In this document: in pieces, positions 55,875 through 64,000 of the stretch
Numbering within the stretch: position 1 is the stretch's first letter
Layout of the letters: every line of letters starts with the position of its first letter
Assembly (NCBI RefSeq): GCF_042646165.1
Contig: NZ_JBHRTC010000028.1
Reading direction: 5' to 3' (one strand)
DNA from: Microbaculum marinum
GTDB lineage: Bacteria; Pseudomonadota; Alphaproteobacteria; Rhizobiales; Tepidamorphaceae
Length of the DNA stretch: 64,000 bases
Program-made: the position numbers and the translations under genes
Notes under the pieces: model-generated
The model's input: the letters and a program-made list of their open reading frames with translations, nothing else
Told to the model about the DNA's origin: nothing
The model's database searches: none

Positions 55875-57032
55875 TCAGGCCTCCGCGACAGCGGAACTGC
55901 CCGAACTTGACGCACCGTGCGGGCTGTCGAGGTAGTCCCGGGAGCGCATTTCGTACAGGCGCGACGCGGTTCGCCTGAACTCGGCGGCGCCGTCGCCGGC
56001 GGTATAGAGGGCGTCGGGTTCGGCGTCGGCGGAGACGACCAGCTTGGCGCGATGATCGTAGAGCGCGTCGATCAGGAGAACGAAGCGGCGCGCTTCGTTG
56101 CGCTGGTCGGCGCCGAGCACCGGAACGGCATCGAGAAAGACCGTGTGGAACGTGCGGGCGATCGCCAGATAGTCGCTGGCGCCGAGCGGCGCCTCGCAGA
56201 GGTCCGCAAAGCTGAACCGTGCGACGTCGCGGCAACGCTCCGGCACCGACACCCTGCGGCCGAGGACCTCTATCGAGGACGGCTTGCCATGGTCGGTCCC
56301 GGTCAGTTTGCGCCAGGCGACGTTCATCGCCCGCCTCGCGGCGTCGTCAGCCGGCGAGAAGTAGACCTGCTCGTCGCGAAGGCGGCCGAGGCGGTAATCG
56401 GCACCGGCATCCAGACAGACCACGTCGACGCGGCTCTCTAGCAGGTCCAGGAAGGGCAGGAACAGCGACCTATTGAGGCCGTCCCTGTAGAGGTCGCGGG
56501 GCCTGGTGTTTGACGTCGTGACGAGGACCAGGCCGCGGTCGAACAGCCGTGTGAACAGGCGGCCGAGGATCATTGCGTCGGTTATGTCGTCGACATGGAA
56601 TTCGTCGAGGCACAGGAGCCGGCATTCATCGGCGATACCGTCGGCGACGGGCCGGATCGGGTCGTCGCCCTTGACCGCACCGTCCTTCAGCTTGACGCGC
56701 CAGTCGTGCACGCGTGCATGCACGTCGGCCATGAAGTCGCTTAAATGGCTGCGGCGCTTGCGCTTGAGGGTGACGGACTCGAAGAACAGGTCGACGAGCA
56801 TCGTCTTGCCGCGTCCGACCTCGCCCCAGACATAGACCCCCTTCAGCGGATCGACCTTCTGGCGCCTGGCGAAGATCCAGCCCAGATGCGACTGCTTCTC
56901 GGCCATACGCCGGTTGACGAGCTCGACCGAAAGCCTGGTCAGGCGCTCGGCCAGAGCAGCCTGCTCGGGATCGAAGGCGAGTTCGCCGGCCGAAGCCATG
57001 GCGTCATAGCGCTCGATGACGGTGCCGCTCAT
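55875..57032 (-). CDS. zapE: Cell division ATPase ZapE (AFG1 family)
   Basis: 385 residues from ATG 57032 (GGAG about 7 bases upstream); an in-frame start at 57104 is less likely. ZapE is an AAA-type ATPase that acts on the Z-ring or, in AFG1 homologues, on inner-membrane protein turnover. Features: QSHLGWIFARRQ, P-loop GEVGRGKT at 70-77, Walker B LLCLDEFHVDDITDAMIL, and LVTTSNTRPRDLYRDGLNR with sensor residues. It precedes mdh on the same strand, a conserved neighbour in Rhizobiales. Confidence 0.93.
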   Translation of the reverse strand: MSGTVIERYDAMASAGELAFDPEQAALAERLTRLSVELVNRRMAEKQSHLGWIFARRQKVDPLKGVYVWGEVGRGKTMLVDLFFESVTLKRKRRSHLSDFMADVHARVHDWRVKLKDGAVKGDDPIRPVADGIADECRLLCLDEFHVDDITDAMILGRLFTRLFDRGLVLVTTSNTRPRDLYRDGLNRSLFLPFLDLLESRVDVVCLDAGADYRLGRLRDEQVYFSPADDAARRAMNVAWRKLTGTDHGKPSSIEVLGRRVSVPERCRDVARFSFADLCEAPLGASDYLAIARTFHTVFLDAVPVLGADQRNEARRFVLLIDALYDHRAKLVVSADAEPDALYTAGDGAAEFRRTASRLYEMRSRDYLDSPHGASSSGSSAVAEA

Positions 57033-57228
57033 GCCGGCTCCGGTAGAACGGCGCTCAAGCTGCCGGCGGGGATCGTCGGAAAGTCGCTTCGGGGCATCCT
57101 GCAAGGCCGGCGGCTGAGGTCAGGGGTTCACGGCACGCGCCGACGTAGCGCAGACGCGGCAGCTTCGGAAGTCCCGAAATGCGGCAGACGGGACCAGAAT
57201 GAAGGCACTACGTTCCAAATGATCGTCT

Positions 57229-58077
57229 TCAGGCCTTAGCGGCGTCCCAGATCGCCACGCCCGGCAGTCCCGCCCAGGCGGCGCGGGTGGCCTCCGGGAT
57301 GTGCGGCGACGTGACGGTGACGGCGGAATCCGGGCCGAGCGCGGGCTCGAAGCAGCCGCGCACGAGGAAGCCCGAGGCCGTCAAGGCCTGCACGTATTCC
57401 GACGCCATATGCGGGTGGAGGGCCATGAACCCGGTGGCGCCGTCGGCGGCGGGAACCTGGGCGCGCCAGCCGAGCGTGATCAGGAACGGATGGACGTCAC
57501 TGATGAACAGGCTGCCGCCCGGCCTGAGCACTCGTGCGAACTCGGTGATCGCAGGCGCGACGTCCGGTAGATGGACGAGGGCGAGCGCGCAGACCACCGC
57601 GTCGACGCTCGCGTCGTCCAGTGGCAGGTCAGTCAGCTCTCCGAGACGGAAAGTCGCCTGCGGCAGCTTCACACGCGCCCTGGCAAGCATCGCCTCGGAG
57701 TTGTCTATCCCGACGACGTCATGGTCGCTCTCGACCAGATGCGCGCTGTAGCGACCAGTGCCGCAGGCGGCGTCGAGAACGGTTCCGGGCGGCAGTCCGG
57801 CGATCAGCGCGTGCAAGGTGGGCTCTTCGACCGGAAACAGCCTTAGCGGCCGGTCGTAGGTCTTCGCCCACCGTTGGTAGCCCGCGGCGAGGTCGAACTC
57901 GGCCGCGTAGGCGGGGGCCAGCAGCGCCGCGTCGGTGTCCACGTCGCCAACGAGCCTAACGATGTCTGCAATCCGGTCGCGCCGGGCCTGCATGTCGTCG
58001 CTGAAGGCGAGGCGCAGAAGTGCAAGCCCCTCGACCCCCAGGAGCAGTTCGGCCAGGCTCGGACCCGGGCTGGTCAC
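57229..58077 (-). CDS. SAM-dependent methyltransferase (Methyltransf_11/25 type)
   Basis: 282 residues. Motif I TVLDAACGTGRYSAHLV, motif II VVGIDNSEAMLARAR, and FARVLRPGGSLFISDVHPFL are canonical class I signatures. The N-terminal 90 residues are helical, with a YQRWAKTYDRPLRLFPVEE segment just before the fold. No substrate is suggested by neighbours. It starts 17 bases after the AhpD-like gene stop, on the same strand. Confidence 0.9.
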   Translation of the reverse strand: MTSPGPSLAELLLGVEGLALLRLAFSDDMQARRDRIADIVRLVGDVDTDAALLAPAYAAEFDLAAGYQRWAKTYDRPLRLFPVEEPTLHALIAGLPPGTVLDAACGTGRYSAHLVESDHDVVGIDNSEAMLARARVKLPQATFRLGELTDLPLDDASVDAVVCALALVHLPDVAPAITEFARVLRPGGSLFISDVHPFLITLGWRAQVPAADGATGFMALHPHMASEYVQALTASGFLVRGCFEPALGPDSAVTVTSPHIPEATRAAWAGLPGVAIWDAAKA

Positions 58078-58094
58078 GCCACCATTCCCGGCAT

Positions 58095-58496
58095 TCAGTC
58101 GTGCGGCTTGAAGGCCTCGTCCACCGGCACCTGCAAGCCGTTGACGAGCCTGTTGGTTTCGTTGGCCATGCCGACGACGGCGAGCAATTCCATCAGCATC
58201 TGGTCGGTCATTCCCTTGGCGCGTGCCGCGGCGGTGTGGGAGCAGATGCAGTACTCGCAGTTGTTGGTCGCCGAGACGGCAACGTAGATCATCTCCTTGA
58301 CCAAAGGATCCAGCGCGCCCGGTGCCATCACTTCCTTGACGCTCTCCCAGGTGCGCCGGAGCAGTGCGGGATCATGTGCCAGCGCCCGCCAGAAATTGTT
58401 GACGAAGTCGGTCTTGCGGGTCCGGCGGATGTCCTCGAACACCTCCCGCGAGGCAGCCGGTGCATCTTCGTCGCTGAGAATGGGAACGATGGGCAT
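58095..58496 (-). CDS. Carboxymuconolactone decarboxylase / AhpD-like family protein
   Basis: 133 residues from ATG 58496, with AAAGGGA upstream; the long open frame beyond it is not coding. The AhpD core has VSATNNCEYCICSHTAAARAKG (CxxC and His), preceded by LDPLVKEMIYVAV. Probably a small peroxidase or thiol-reductase-type protein. It is the second AhpD-like gene in the window (the other is at 19 kb) and the two are not close copies. Confidence 0.9.
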   Translation of the reverse strand: MPIVPILSDEDAPAASREVFEDIRRTRKTDFVNNFWRALAHDPALLRRTWESVKEVMAPGALDPLVKEMIYVAVSATNNCEYCICSHTAAARAKGMTDQMLMELLAVVGMANETNRLVNGLQVPVDEAFKPHD

Positions 58497-58540
58497 GGGG
58501 TCCCTTTCAGATTGAATGGCGTGCCGCTTGCGGTACGTGG

Positions 58541-59044
58541 CTATTTCAGCTTGTCGGCGAATTCCGCGACGATCCGTGCATAGACATCGCGTTTGAACGG
58601 TACCACCAGTTCGGTGAGATCTTCGAGACGCGCCCATTTCCAGGCGTTGAATTCCGCCTTGTGATGACCGCCGCCCGGCGTCTCGATGTCGATCTCGGCG
58701 TCCTCGCCCTCGAAGGCGAATGCGTACCACTTCTGGGTCTGGCCCCGATAGCGGCCCTTCCAGGCCTTGCCGACCAGGTCGGGCGGCAGGTCGTAGGTGA
58801 ACCAGTCCCGGGATTCGGCGATCAGTCGTATCGAACTGATGTTCGTCTCCTCGTAAAGCTCCCGGCAGGCGGCGGTTTCGGGATCCTCGCCCTCGTCGAT
58901 ACCGCCCTGCGGCATCTGCCACCATGATCCCGGTCCCTCCGGCTCCTCGGGCCCGTCGGCCCGATGGCCGATGAAGACGAGGCCGTCGCGGTTCACCACG
59001 AGGGAACCCACGCAGGGGCGGTAGGGAAGGTCGGTTGTAAGCAT
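58541..59044 (-). CDS. rppH: RNA pyrophosphohydrolase (Nudix)
   Basis: 167 residues from ATG 59044. RppH removes pyrophosphate from 5'-triphosphorylated RNA and triggers decay. The Nudix box GGIDEGEDPETAACRELYEETNI is complete, and YRPCVGSLVVNRDGLVFIGHRAD and KWYAFAFEGEDAEIDI fit RppH. In related genomes a divergent polysaccharide deacetylase gene lies between ctpA and rppH; here only a short fragment remains. Confidence 0.95.
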   Translation of the reverse strand: MLTTDLPYRPCVGSLVVNRDGLVFIGHRADGPEEPEGPGSWWQMPQGGIDEGEDPETAACRELYEETNISSIRLIAESRDWFTYDLPPDLVGKAWKGRYRGQTQKWYAFAFEGEDAEIDIETPGGGHHKAEFNAWKWARLEDLTELVVPFKRDVYARIVAEFADKLK

Positions 59045-59089
59045 GTCGATGTCCCTGATTGCGTCGACTGGGTCGGGGCTCCGCATCGC

Positions 59090-59284
59090 CTATCCCGGTG
59101 GGCGGGCACAGGCGGAACAGCTTGCGTGGTCCGGCCGGCCGCCGGAGGGATGACATTCTTTTGTGCACCATCCTGCCGTTGCAGGTACGAGCACGGCAGT
59201 CGCGGGCGCTTGCGGGCTTCCCCGACGAAGGCGCCCGGCAACCGGTTGGGGGCCGGTCCCGGGCGCGTTCAAATCATCCGCCAT
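59090..59284 (-). pseudogene. Possible 5' remnant of a divergent polysaccharide deacetylase gene
   Basis: The 311-base gap between rppH and ctpA (59045-59355) holds no intact gene. An open stretch from ATG 59284 encodes 64 residues opening MADDLNAPGTGPQPVAGRLR, resembling the MxDDLNxPLG-type start that I know from the divergent polysaccharide deacetylases encoded at this exact place in many Rhizobiales. The likeness ends within about 25-35 residues; the rest is out of character and ends at a stop. No NodB-like catalytic motif follows. The simplest reading is deletion of most of the gene. This rests on short similarity and on synteny, so it is tentative. Confidence 0.4.
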
Positions 59285-59355
59285 GATCCGGACGGTCTCG
59301 ATCCGGTCCGGGCGCGCCGGCAGCCCGCCGGAGCGGCGCTCGAACCGCAAGTCTG

Positions 59356-60681
59356 TCAGTTCGGAACCGCACCGTCGGGATTCGGCGGGAACAGGCTGTT
59401 GACCTCGACCCCGCGCAGCAGGTCCAGCGCGTAGTTGAGCTGCTTGTCGTCTTCCTTGTCCGGCGGAACGTAGGCGGACGAGCCGCCTTCTTCCTCTTCA
59501 CCCTCGGTCGTCAGGTGGCCGCGCAGGGAGGATTCGCCCTTCGAGGTGGTCGCGCCCTTCAGTTCCTCGGGAACGTCCTGCTCGACGAGGATGTCTGGAT
59601 CGATGCCCTTGGCCTGGATCGAGCGGCCGGACGGCGTGAAGTAGCGCGCCGTGGTCAGTCGCAAGGCGCCGTTGGAGCCGAGCGGAATGATCGTCTGGAC
59701 CGACCCCTTGCCGAAGGAACGGGTGCCCAGCACCGTGGCCCGCCGATGGTCCTGCAGCGCGCCCGCGACGATCTCGGAGGCCGAGGCCGATCCTCCGTTG
59801 ATCAGGACGATCACCGGCTTGCCCTTGATCAGGTCGCCCGAACGCGCGTTGTAGCGCTGGCTCTCGTCGGCGGTGCGGCCCCGCGTCGAGACGATCTCGC
59901 CGCGGTCGAGGAAGGCATCGGAGACCGCGATGGCCTGGTCGAGCAGCCCGCCGGGATTGTTACGCAGGTCGATGACGAAGCCCTTCAGGTCCTCTTCCGG
60001 GATCTCGTCTTCCAGTTCCTCGATTGCCGACTTCAGGTTGTCGAAGGTCTGCTCGTTGAACTGCGTGACCCGGACATAGCCGACATCGTCTTCCGTGTTG
60101 TAGCGCACGGCGCGGATCTGAATGATGTCGCGCACCACCTCGATGTCGATCGGCTCTTCGGCGTCGCCCCGGCGGATGGTCAGCTTGATGGGCGTGTTGA
60201 TCCGCCCGCGCATCTTCTCGACGGCTTCCGCCAGTGTCAGGCCCTGCACCGCCTCGCCGTCGAGATGGGTGATGAGGTCGCCTGCCAGCACGCCGGCACG
60301 GGCGGCCGGCGTGTCGTCGATCGGCGTGACGACCTTTACCAGACCGTCCTCCATCGTCACCTCGATGCCGAGGCCGCCGAATTCGCCGCGCGTCTGCACC
60401 TGCATGTCGCGGTAGCTTTTCGGGGACATGTAGCTCGAATGGGGATCGAGCGCGGCCAGCATGCCGTTGATCGCCGATTCGACGAGTTCGGAATCCGCCG
60501 GCTCCTCGACATAGTCGGCCTTCACGCGTTCGAATACGTCGCCGAACAGGTTCAGCTGACGATAGGTGTCGGCGTTCCCCGCGGCTTCGGCGACACCGCT
60601 CATCTGCCAAGGCTGCGATACGGCAAAGGTTGCCGCCGCGCCCATCATCATTCCGAATACGAGTATCGTGGCTCTGCGCAT
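59356..60681 (-). CDS. ctpA: Carboxy-terminal processing protease (S41 family)
   Basis: 441 residues from ATG 60681. An N-terminal hydrophobic segment (about 4-30) exports or anchors it in the periplasm. The PDZ domain (about 85-170) has GEFGGLGIEVTMEDGLVKVV. The protease domain shows GFVIDLRNNPGGLLDQAI, the nucleophile Ser in INGGSASASEIVAGALQDH, and the catalytic Lys in GTRSFGKGSVQT. It trims C-termini of periplasmic proteins, including cell-wall enzymes. Its ATG shares its A with the envC stop (TAATG). The C-terminus is acidic (EGEEEEGG). Confidence 0.96.
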   Translation of the reverse strand: MRRATILVFGMMMGAAATFAVSQPWQMSGVAEAAGNADTYRQLNLFGDVFERVKADYVEEPADSELVESAINGMLAALDPHSSYMSPKSYRDMQVQTRGEFGGLGIEVTMEDGLVKVVTPIDDTPAARAGVLAGDLITHLDGEAVQGLTLAEAVEKMRGRINTPIKLTIRRGDAEEPIDIEVVRDIIQIRAVRYNTEDDVGYVRVTQFNEQTFDNLKSAIEELEDEIPEEDLKGFVIDLRNNPGGLLDQAIAVSDAFLDRGEIVSTRGRTADESQRYNARSGDLIKGKPVIVLINGGSASASEIVAGALQDHRRATVLGTRSFGKGSVQTIIPLGSNGALRLTTARYFTPSGRSIQAKGIDPDILVEQDVPEELKGATTSKGESSLRGHLTTEGEEEEGGSSAYVPPDKEDDKQLNYALDLLRGVEVNSLFPPNPDGAVPN

Positions 60682-62045
60682 TATCCGCCTACTCCCGTGC
60701 GGCCTTCCGCCCACCATGGGGCGGGATCGATGGAACGTCCATCCTTACGAAATTCAATATATAGGACCGGCTGGCTGCGGCCGACAGTCACGTTTGTGGC
60801 ACTCGCCAGAACAAGCCCGCCCATCTGCCCGACAGGTTCGCCTGCCAGCACGAACTGGCCTAGGCTCACCGCGATCTTGTCCATGCCGGCGAGAAGGACA
60901 TGATATCCGTCGCCGGCGTTCAGGATCAAGAGTTGTCCATATGATCGGAACGGACCCGCGTATACGACCCAGCCGTCGCTCGGTGCAATGATCTGGGCCT
61001 GCGCCCGCGTTGCGACCGAGATGCCGCGGGCGGCCGATCCAAAGTCGTCGGGGCTGCCAAAGCCGTGCACGACGGCGCCGTTGACGGGCATCGGCAGAAG
61101 ACCTTTCGCATCCGAAAAGGCGATCGCCGGCTCGAGCCGGGACGGGTTGCGCAGTGCGCCGAGGGCGTCGCGCGGCGTCAGCGGCGCCCGGCTGGTCAGG
61201 GCGGCCTGGCTCCTGGCGAGCTCGATCTCGCGGTCGATCGAGGCGATCAGTTCCTCGAGGTTCTGTGCCTCCTCGGCAAGCTTGCGCGCCTTCTCCCGGA
61301 TTTCGCCTAGTTCGCTCTCGCTCTGCTGCGCGCTTTGCTGCTTGGCCTCGATCAGGGCGGCAACACGCTTGCGCTCGCCGTCGAGATCACGGTTCTGGGC
61401 AATGAAGCGTGCCTTCTCTGTTTCGATCTGCCGTTTCAGGCGCGCCATCTCCTGAAGGTCGGAGGCGAGCGCTTCCGTCTCGATCCGCAGACCGGGCAGG
61501 ACCGCGCCGAGCAGGATCGCCGTTCGCACCGTCTTCAGCGCGTCGTCGGGATTGACCAGAACGGCTGGCGGCGGACGACGCCCCATCCGTTGCAATGCGC
61601 CGAGCAACTCGGCAAGCAGTGCGGATCGCCCGCGGAAGGACTGGCGCAGCTGGTCCTCGCGCTCCTCCAGCATCGCCAGCCGGTCCTCCACGGCTTCAAT
61701 GTTTCCTTCGATGTCCTGGATCCGTCCGGCCGTCGCGATCAGTTGTTCGTTCAGTGCGGCGCGATCCTTGCGCAGGGCCTCGATCTCCGCCGCCAGCTCC
61801 TGTTCGGCCCTGCGGCTTGCCTCGATGTCCTGCCGGACGGCCTTCAGCGCTTCTTCCTTCTCCGAACGCTCGGCGGTCTGCTCGCCTGGCGCGTCGCCGG
61901 GCTGGCCTTCCTCCGCACCGGCGGCGACGGCCAAGGCAGACGCCAGCCCGGCCGCCAGCACGATCGCGACGATCGTGGCGGTCAGGGATTCGCGGCGGCT
62001 TCGGGTTCGCGGGCGCATCGGCGCGGAGTCTAGACTGGTGAACAT
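60681..62045 (-). CDS. envC: EnvC-like murein hydrolase activator
   Basis: 454 residues (ATG 62045; ATG 62018 possible). A signal or anchor segment (about 20-45) leads to a long coiled coil (about 60-290, EALRKDRAALNEQLIATAG..., REKARKLAEEAQNLEELIAS) and a C-terminal LytM domain (about 320-435). The LytM active site is degenerate: the HxGxD segment reads ARGISVA and the HxH segment reads YHVLLAG, so it should activate amidases rather than cut peptidoglycan. It acts in septal cell-wall splitting, translationally coupled to ctpA. Confidence 0.92.
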   Translation of the reverse strand: MFTSLDSAPMRPRTRSRRESLTATIVAIVLAAGLASALAVAAGAEEGQPGDAPGEQTAERSEKEEALKAVRQDIEASRRAEQELAAEIEALRKDRAALNEQLIATAGRIQDIEGNIEAVEDRLAMLEEREDQLRQSFRGRSALLAELLGALQRMGRRPPPAVLVNPDDALKTVRTAILLGAVLPGLRIETEALASDLQEMARLKRQIETEKARFIAQNRDLDGERKRVAALIEAKQQSAQQSESELGEIREKARKLAEEAQNLEELIASIDREIELARSQAALTSRAPLTPRDALGALRNPSRLEPAIAFSDAKGLLPMPVNGAVVHGFGSPDDFGSAARGISVATRAQAQIIAPSDGWVVYAGPFRSYGQLLILNAGDGYHVLLAGMDKIAVSLGQFVLAGEPVGQMGGLVLASATNVTVGRSQPVLYIEFRKDGRSIDPAPWWAEGRTGVGG

Positions 62046-62146
62046 TAACGGCTTGATAAGCCTAGCAATGCGGCAACATCACGATGGCCGCCAGTTACGG
62101 TTTGGTCATGCGCCACAGGGCGCGGCGGCCGGCGGCCCGGACATGG

Positions 62147-62614
62147 TCACGCCCGATGATAGGGATGTCCCGTCAGGATGGTCACCGCGCGATAGAGCTG
62201 TTCCGCGGCCATGGCGCGGACCAACTGGTGCGGCCAGGTCATGGCGCCGAAGGACAGGATCAGATCGGCCTTCGTGCGCGCCGCGCGGCCGTGTCCGTCC
62301 GGTCCGCCAATGAGCACAGATGTCGCCGGGACACCCTCGTCGCGCCAGGACGCCAGGGTCTGCGCAAAGGTCTCGCTCGATATGTTTCGGCCGCGTTCGT
62401 CCAGGACGATCCGCTTCGCCCCCGCCGGCACGCGGGCGAGCAGCGTCTCGGCTTCCGCCTCGGGGGACTTTCCGTCGCCGAACTCGACCACCTCGAAAGC
62501 CGAAAGGCCGATGGCCCGGCCGCCGGCACGGGCGCGGTCCAGGTAGCGATCGACGAGGTCGCGCTCCGGTGATGCCGCCTTGAGGCGGCCGATTGAAAGG
62601 ATTTCGATGCGCAT
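62147..62614 (-). CDS. rlmH: 23S rRNA pseudouridine-1915 N3-methyltransferase RlmH
   Basis: 155 residues, normal size. SPOUT-class knot: MRIEILSIGRLK start, RIVLDERGRNISSETFA, LIGGPDGHG SAM-binding loop, and LSFGAMTWPHQLVRAMAAEQLYRAVTILTGHPYHR C-terminal knot. It modifies the mature 70S ribosome. It follows rsfS in the proA-nadD-rsfS-rlmH-envC block. Confidence 0.97.
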   Translation of the reverse strand: MRIEILSIGRLKAASPERDLVDRYLDRARAGGRAIGLSAFEVVEFGDGKSPEAEAETLLARVPAGAKRIVLDERGRNISSETFAQTLASWRDEGVPATSVLIGGPDGHGRAARTKADLILSFGAMTWPHQLVRAMAAEQLYRAVTILTGHPYHRA

Positions 62615-62633
62615 TGCGTTGCGCGCGCAAGCG

Positions 62634-62653
62634 CGCCGGCCGGAGGGCCGGCG
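62634..62653. repeat. Hairpin between rlmH and rsfS
   Basis: Perfect 8-base-pair stem CGCCGGCC / GGCCGGCG with a GGAG loop, in the 75-base gap between the rsfS stop and the rlmH start. No T-run follows on either strand, so it is not a classical terminator; an mRNA processing or stability role is possible. Confidence 0.5.
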
Positions 62654-62689
62654 CAGCCCGTGTCGCGGCGGCCGACGGTCAGTCGGCGG

Positions 62690-63067
62690 TCAGATCACCA
62701 TCCGTTCCCGCGGAATCTCCGACGACCACATCTTCTCCAGATTGTAGAAGCTGCGGACCTCGGGACGGAACAGATGCACGATCACGTCACCGGCGTCGAT
62801 CAGTACCCAGTCGCACGCCTCCAGGCCCTCGACGCCGACCTTGCCGTAGCCGGCGTCCTTCAGGGCCCGCAGCAACCGATCGGCCACCGCGCCGACGTGA
62901 CGGTCGGAACGCCCGGTGCCGACAATCATGGCGTCGGCGATCGATGATTTGCCTGTGAGATCGATAGTGACGATGTCTTCCGCTTTGCCGTCTTCCAGCG
63001 CGGTCAGGATCGTCTCGAGCAGACCGTCCGACGGATCAACCTGTCGGTCAGCCGCAAGGGGAGGCAC
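62690..63067 (-). CDS. rsfS: Ribosome silencing factor RsfS
   Basis: 125 residues from a GTG at 63067. RsfS binds L14 and blocks subunit joining in starvation. Conserved segments: LTALEDGKAEDIVTIDLTGKSSIADAMIVGTGRSDRHVGAVAD and GLEACDWVLIDAGDVIVHLF, RSFYNLEKMW. The start is uncertain: the frame continues upstream without ATG or GTG, and a CTG near 63106 has a GAGAGG ribosome site about 8 bases ahead. Confidence 0.95.
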   Translation of the reverse strand: MPPLAADRQVDPSDGLLETILTALEDGKAEDIVTIDLTGKSSIADAMIVGTGRSDRHVGAVADRLLRALKDAGYGKVGVEGLEACDWVLIDAGDVIVHLFRPEVRSFYNLEKMWSSEIPRERMVI

Positions 63068-63239
63068 GCCGCGGACGACGCCCTCAGCGGACTTCGATGG
63101 TGTCAGGGGTTCTACCTCTCGTCATACCATCCGAGAATTACGGCAGCCTTCGCTTCGGCGCACTTACTGCCAACACTAAGATAGGGCATTCACTGTAACG
63201 TTTTCAATAAGTGGGCCGAGATTCCGCCAGCGCAACCCG

Positions 63240-63863
63240 TCAGCTGCCCTCCTTGGACAGCGTTCGCAGCTTTGTCGAGGACTGCGACGAGCGGCGACCG
63301 TGCAGGAAAACCCAAGCCGGCGGCTGGCAGAAGGGCAGGACCGGCGCGTCCGACTCCTTGATGCGGTAGGGAGCAAGCCAGGTCGCCGCTGCCCCGGTCG
63401 GGCCGTGGAACGTGTGGCCCGGCCGGTCGATGACGGCGATCGGCACCAGCGCGGCGATTTCCCGCCAGGCGTGCCAGCGATGGAAACCGGAGAGATTGTC
63501 GGCACCCATCAGCCAGACGAACCTCAGCGTCGGGCCGCGCCGCCGCAGGTAGCGCAGCGTGTCGCGTGTGCGGCTCATTCCGACATCCGCTTCGATCGCC
63601 GTGACATGGATACGCGGATGGGCGGCAATGGCGCGGGCTTGTTCGATCCGCTCGCCCAGCGGCTTCAGATTTCCTTTTTCCTTCAGCGGGTTGCCCGGGG
63701 TTATCAACCACCAGACGGCGTCCAGCCGGAGGCGCTTCAGGGCGATCTCGCTGATCAGCCGATGGCCCGGATGAGGCGGGTTGAAAGAGCCGCCGAGCAG
63801 GCCAATCCGCTGCCCCGGCCCGTGCGTCGGCAGGACCGGCCAGATACCCCCGCCTTGCGTCAC
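63240..63863 (-). CDS. nadD: Nicotinate-nucleotide adenylyltransferase
   Basis: 207 residues from a GTG at 63863. NadD adenylates nicotinate mononucleotide in NAD synthesis. The nucleotidyltransferase motif GLLGGSFNPPHPGHRLISEIA carries the HxGH-type signature (HPGH), and the C-terminal motif appears as YRIKESDAPVLPF-like sequence (usually ISSTxIR). Its start overlaps the proA stop by four bases (GTGA), a coupled pair. Confidence 0.95.
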   Translation of the reverse strand: MTQGGGIWPVLPTHGPGQRIGLLGGSFNPPHPGHRLISEIALKRLRLDAVWWLITPGNPLKEKGNLKPLGERIEQARAIAAHPRIHVTAIEADVGMSRTRDTLRYLRRRGPTLRFVWLMGADNLSGFHRWHAWREIAALVPIAVIDRPGHTFHGPTGAAATWLAPYRIKESDAPVLPFCQPPAWVFLHGRRSSQSSTKLRTLSKEGS

Positions 63864-64000
63864 GGGCGCGTCTGGCCGGAGCCGCGCACCCGGTACTTGA
63901 AGCTGGTGAGTTGCTCCACGCCGACCGGACCGCGCGCGTGCATCCGGCCGGTGGCGATGCCGATCTCGGCGCCCATGCCGAATTCGCCCCCGTCGGCGAA
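63860..64000 (-). CDS. proA: Glutamate-5-semialdehyde dehydrogenase (gamma-glutamyl phosphate reductase), 3' end
   Basis: Only the last 46 codons lie in the window; the gene continues past base 64000. The fragment FADGGEFGMGAEIGIATGRM followed by HARGPVGVEQLTSFKYRVRG is the conserved ProA C-terminus. ProA reduces gamma-glutamyl phosphate in proline synthesis. It overlaps nadD by four bases, as is usual in the obg-proB-proA-nadD arrangement of this order. Confidence 0.95.
   Translation of the reverse strand, partial: FADGGEFGMGAEIGIATGRMHARGPVGVEQLTSFKYRVRGSGQTRP

Overview
The window is a GC-rich chromosomal segment of an alphaproteobacterium, most likely of the order Hyphomicrobiales (Rhizobiales). 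The reasons are the F1-only ATP synthase cluster atpHAGDC without the F0 genes, the mdh-sucCDAB-lpdA block, the proA-nadD-rsfS-rlmH-envC-ctpA-rppH block, the chorismate mutase-hisC-tyrA trio, phaR divergent from phaAB, a ~1,600-residue NAD-glutamate dehydrogenase, a LexA-type GAAC-N7-GAAC box, and two intergenic inverted-repeat families common in this order. Genus and species cannot be read from the sequence. Almost all of the window is core housekeeping DNA. No rRNA, tRNA, CRISPR array, insertion sequence or prophage was seen.

Layout. 1-0.36 kb: hairpin-rich intergenic repeats. 0.36-8.5 kb (minus): tenA, atpCDGAH and priA. 8.5-11.5 kb (plus): an inverted-repeat element, the fructose-6-phosphate aldolase/transaldolase-like gene, an inserted two-gene unit (DUF2239 protein plus monooxygenase-like protein) behind twin palindromes, and xerC. 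11.5-15 kb: a small secreted peptide with its own terminator, then chorismate mutase-hisC-tyrA (Phe/Tyr synthesis). 15-20.4 kb: a quinone-reductase/UbiA prenyltransferase fusion, a DUF2125 protein, a ChaC-type cyclotransferase, an unknown gene under a putative SOS box, an AhpD-like protein and a secreted unknown. 20.4-25.3 kb: NAD-glutamate dehydrogenase. 25.4-30 kb (minus): small unknown, CoA transferase, macrodomain protein, and the bdhA-patatin pair. 30-36.2 kb: zur-type regulator, ispG, prenyl synthase (opposite strand), mtgA, rpmF, small membrane protein, gamma-glutamyltransferase. 36.4-41 kb: a PAS-degenerate GGDEF-EAL protein and the phaR / phaA-phaB polyhydroxybutyrate (PHB) locus. 41-46 kb: two DMT transporters, Tat-exported carbonic anhydrase, cupin, gloB and a methyltransferase. 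46-57 kb (minus): zapE, then mdh-sucC-sucD-sucA-sucB-(LysE)-lpdA, the lower TCA cycle. 57-64 kb (minus): proA(partial)-nadD-rsfS-rlmH-envC-ctpA-[remnant]-rppH, plus an AhpD-like gene and a methyltransferase.

How the genes work together. The window carries the lower TCA cycle, the catalytic half of ATP synthase and glutamate dehydrogenase, which feeds 2-oxoglutarate to SucAB. It also carries both synthesis (phaA, phaB, phaR) and mobilisation (bdhA, perhaps the patatin) of PHB. Cell-envelope functions cluster in envC/ctpA/mtgA. Several neighbouring genes are translationally coupled through one-base stop/start overlaps (atpH/atpA, sucC/sucD, envC/ctpA).

Most worth following up: (i) the flavodoxin-like quinone reductase fused to a UbiA prenyltransferase; (ii) the unknown gene whose predicted promoter contains a LexA box and implies a leaderless mRNA; (iii) the inserted DUF2239/monooxygenase pair with twin TTTATCCGGG palindromes; (iv) the apparent 5' remnant of a lost divergent polysaccharide deacetylase between ctpA and rppH.
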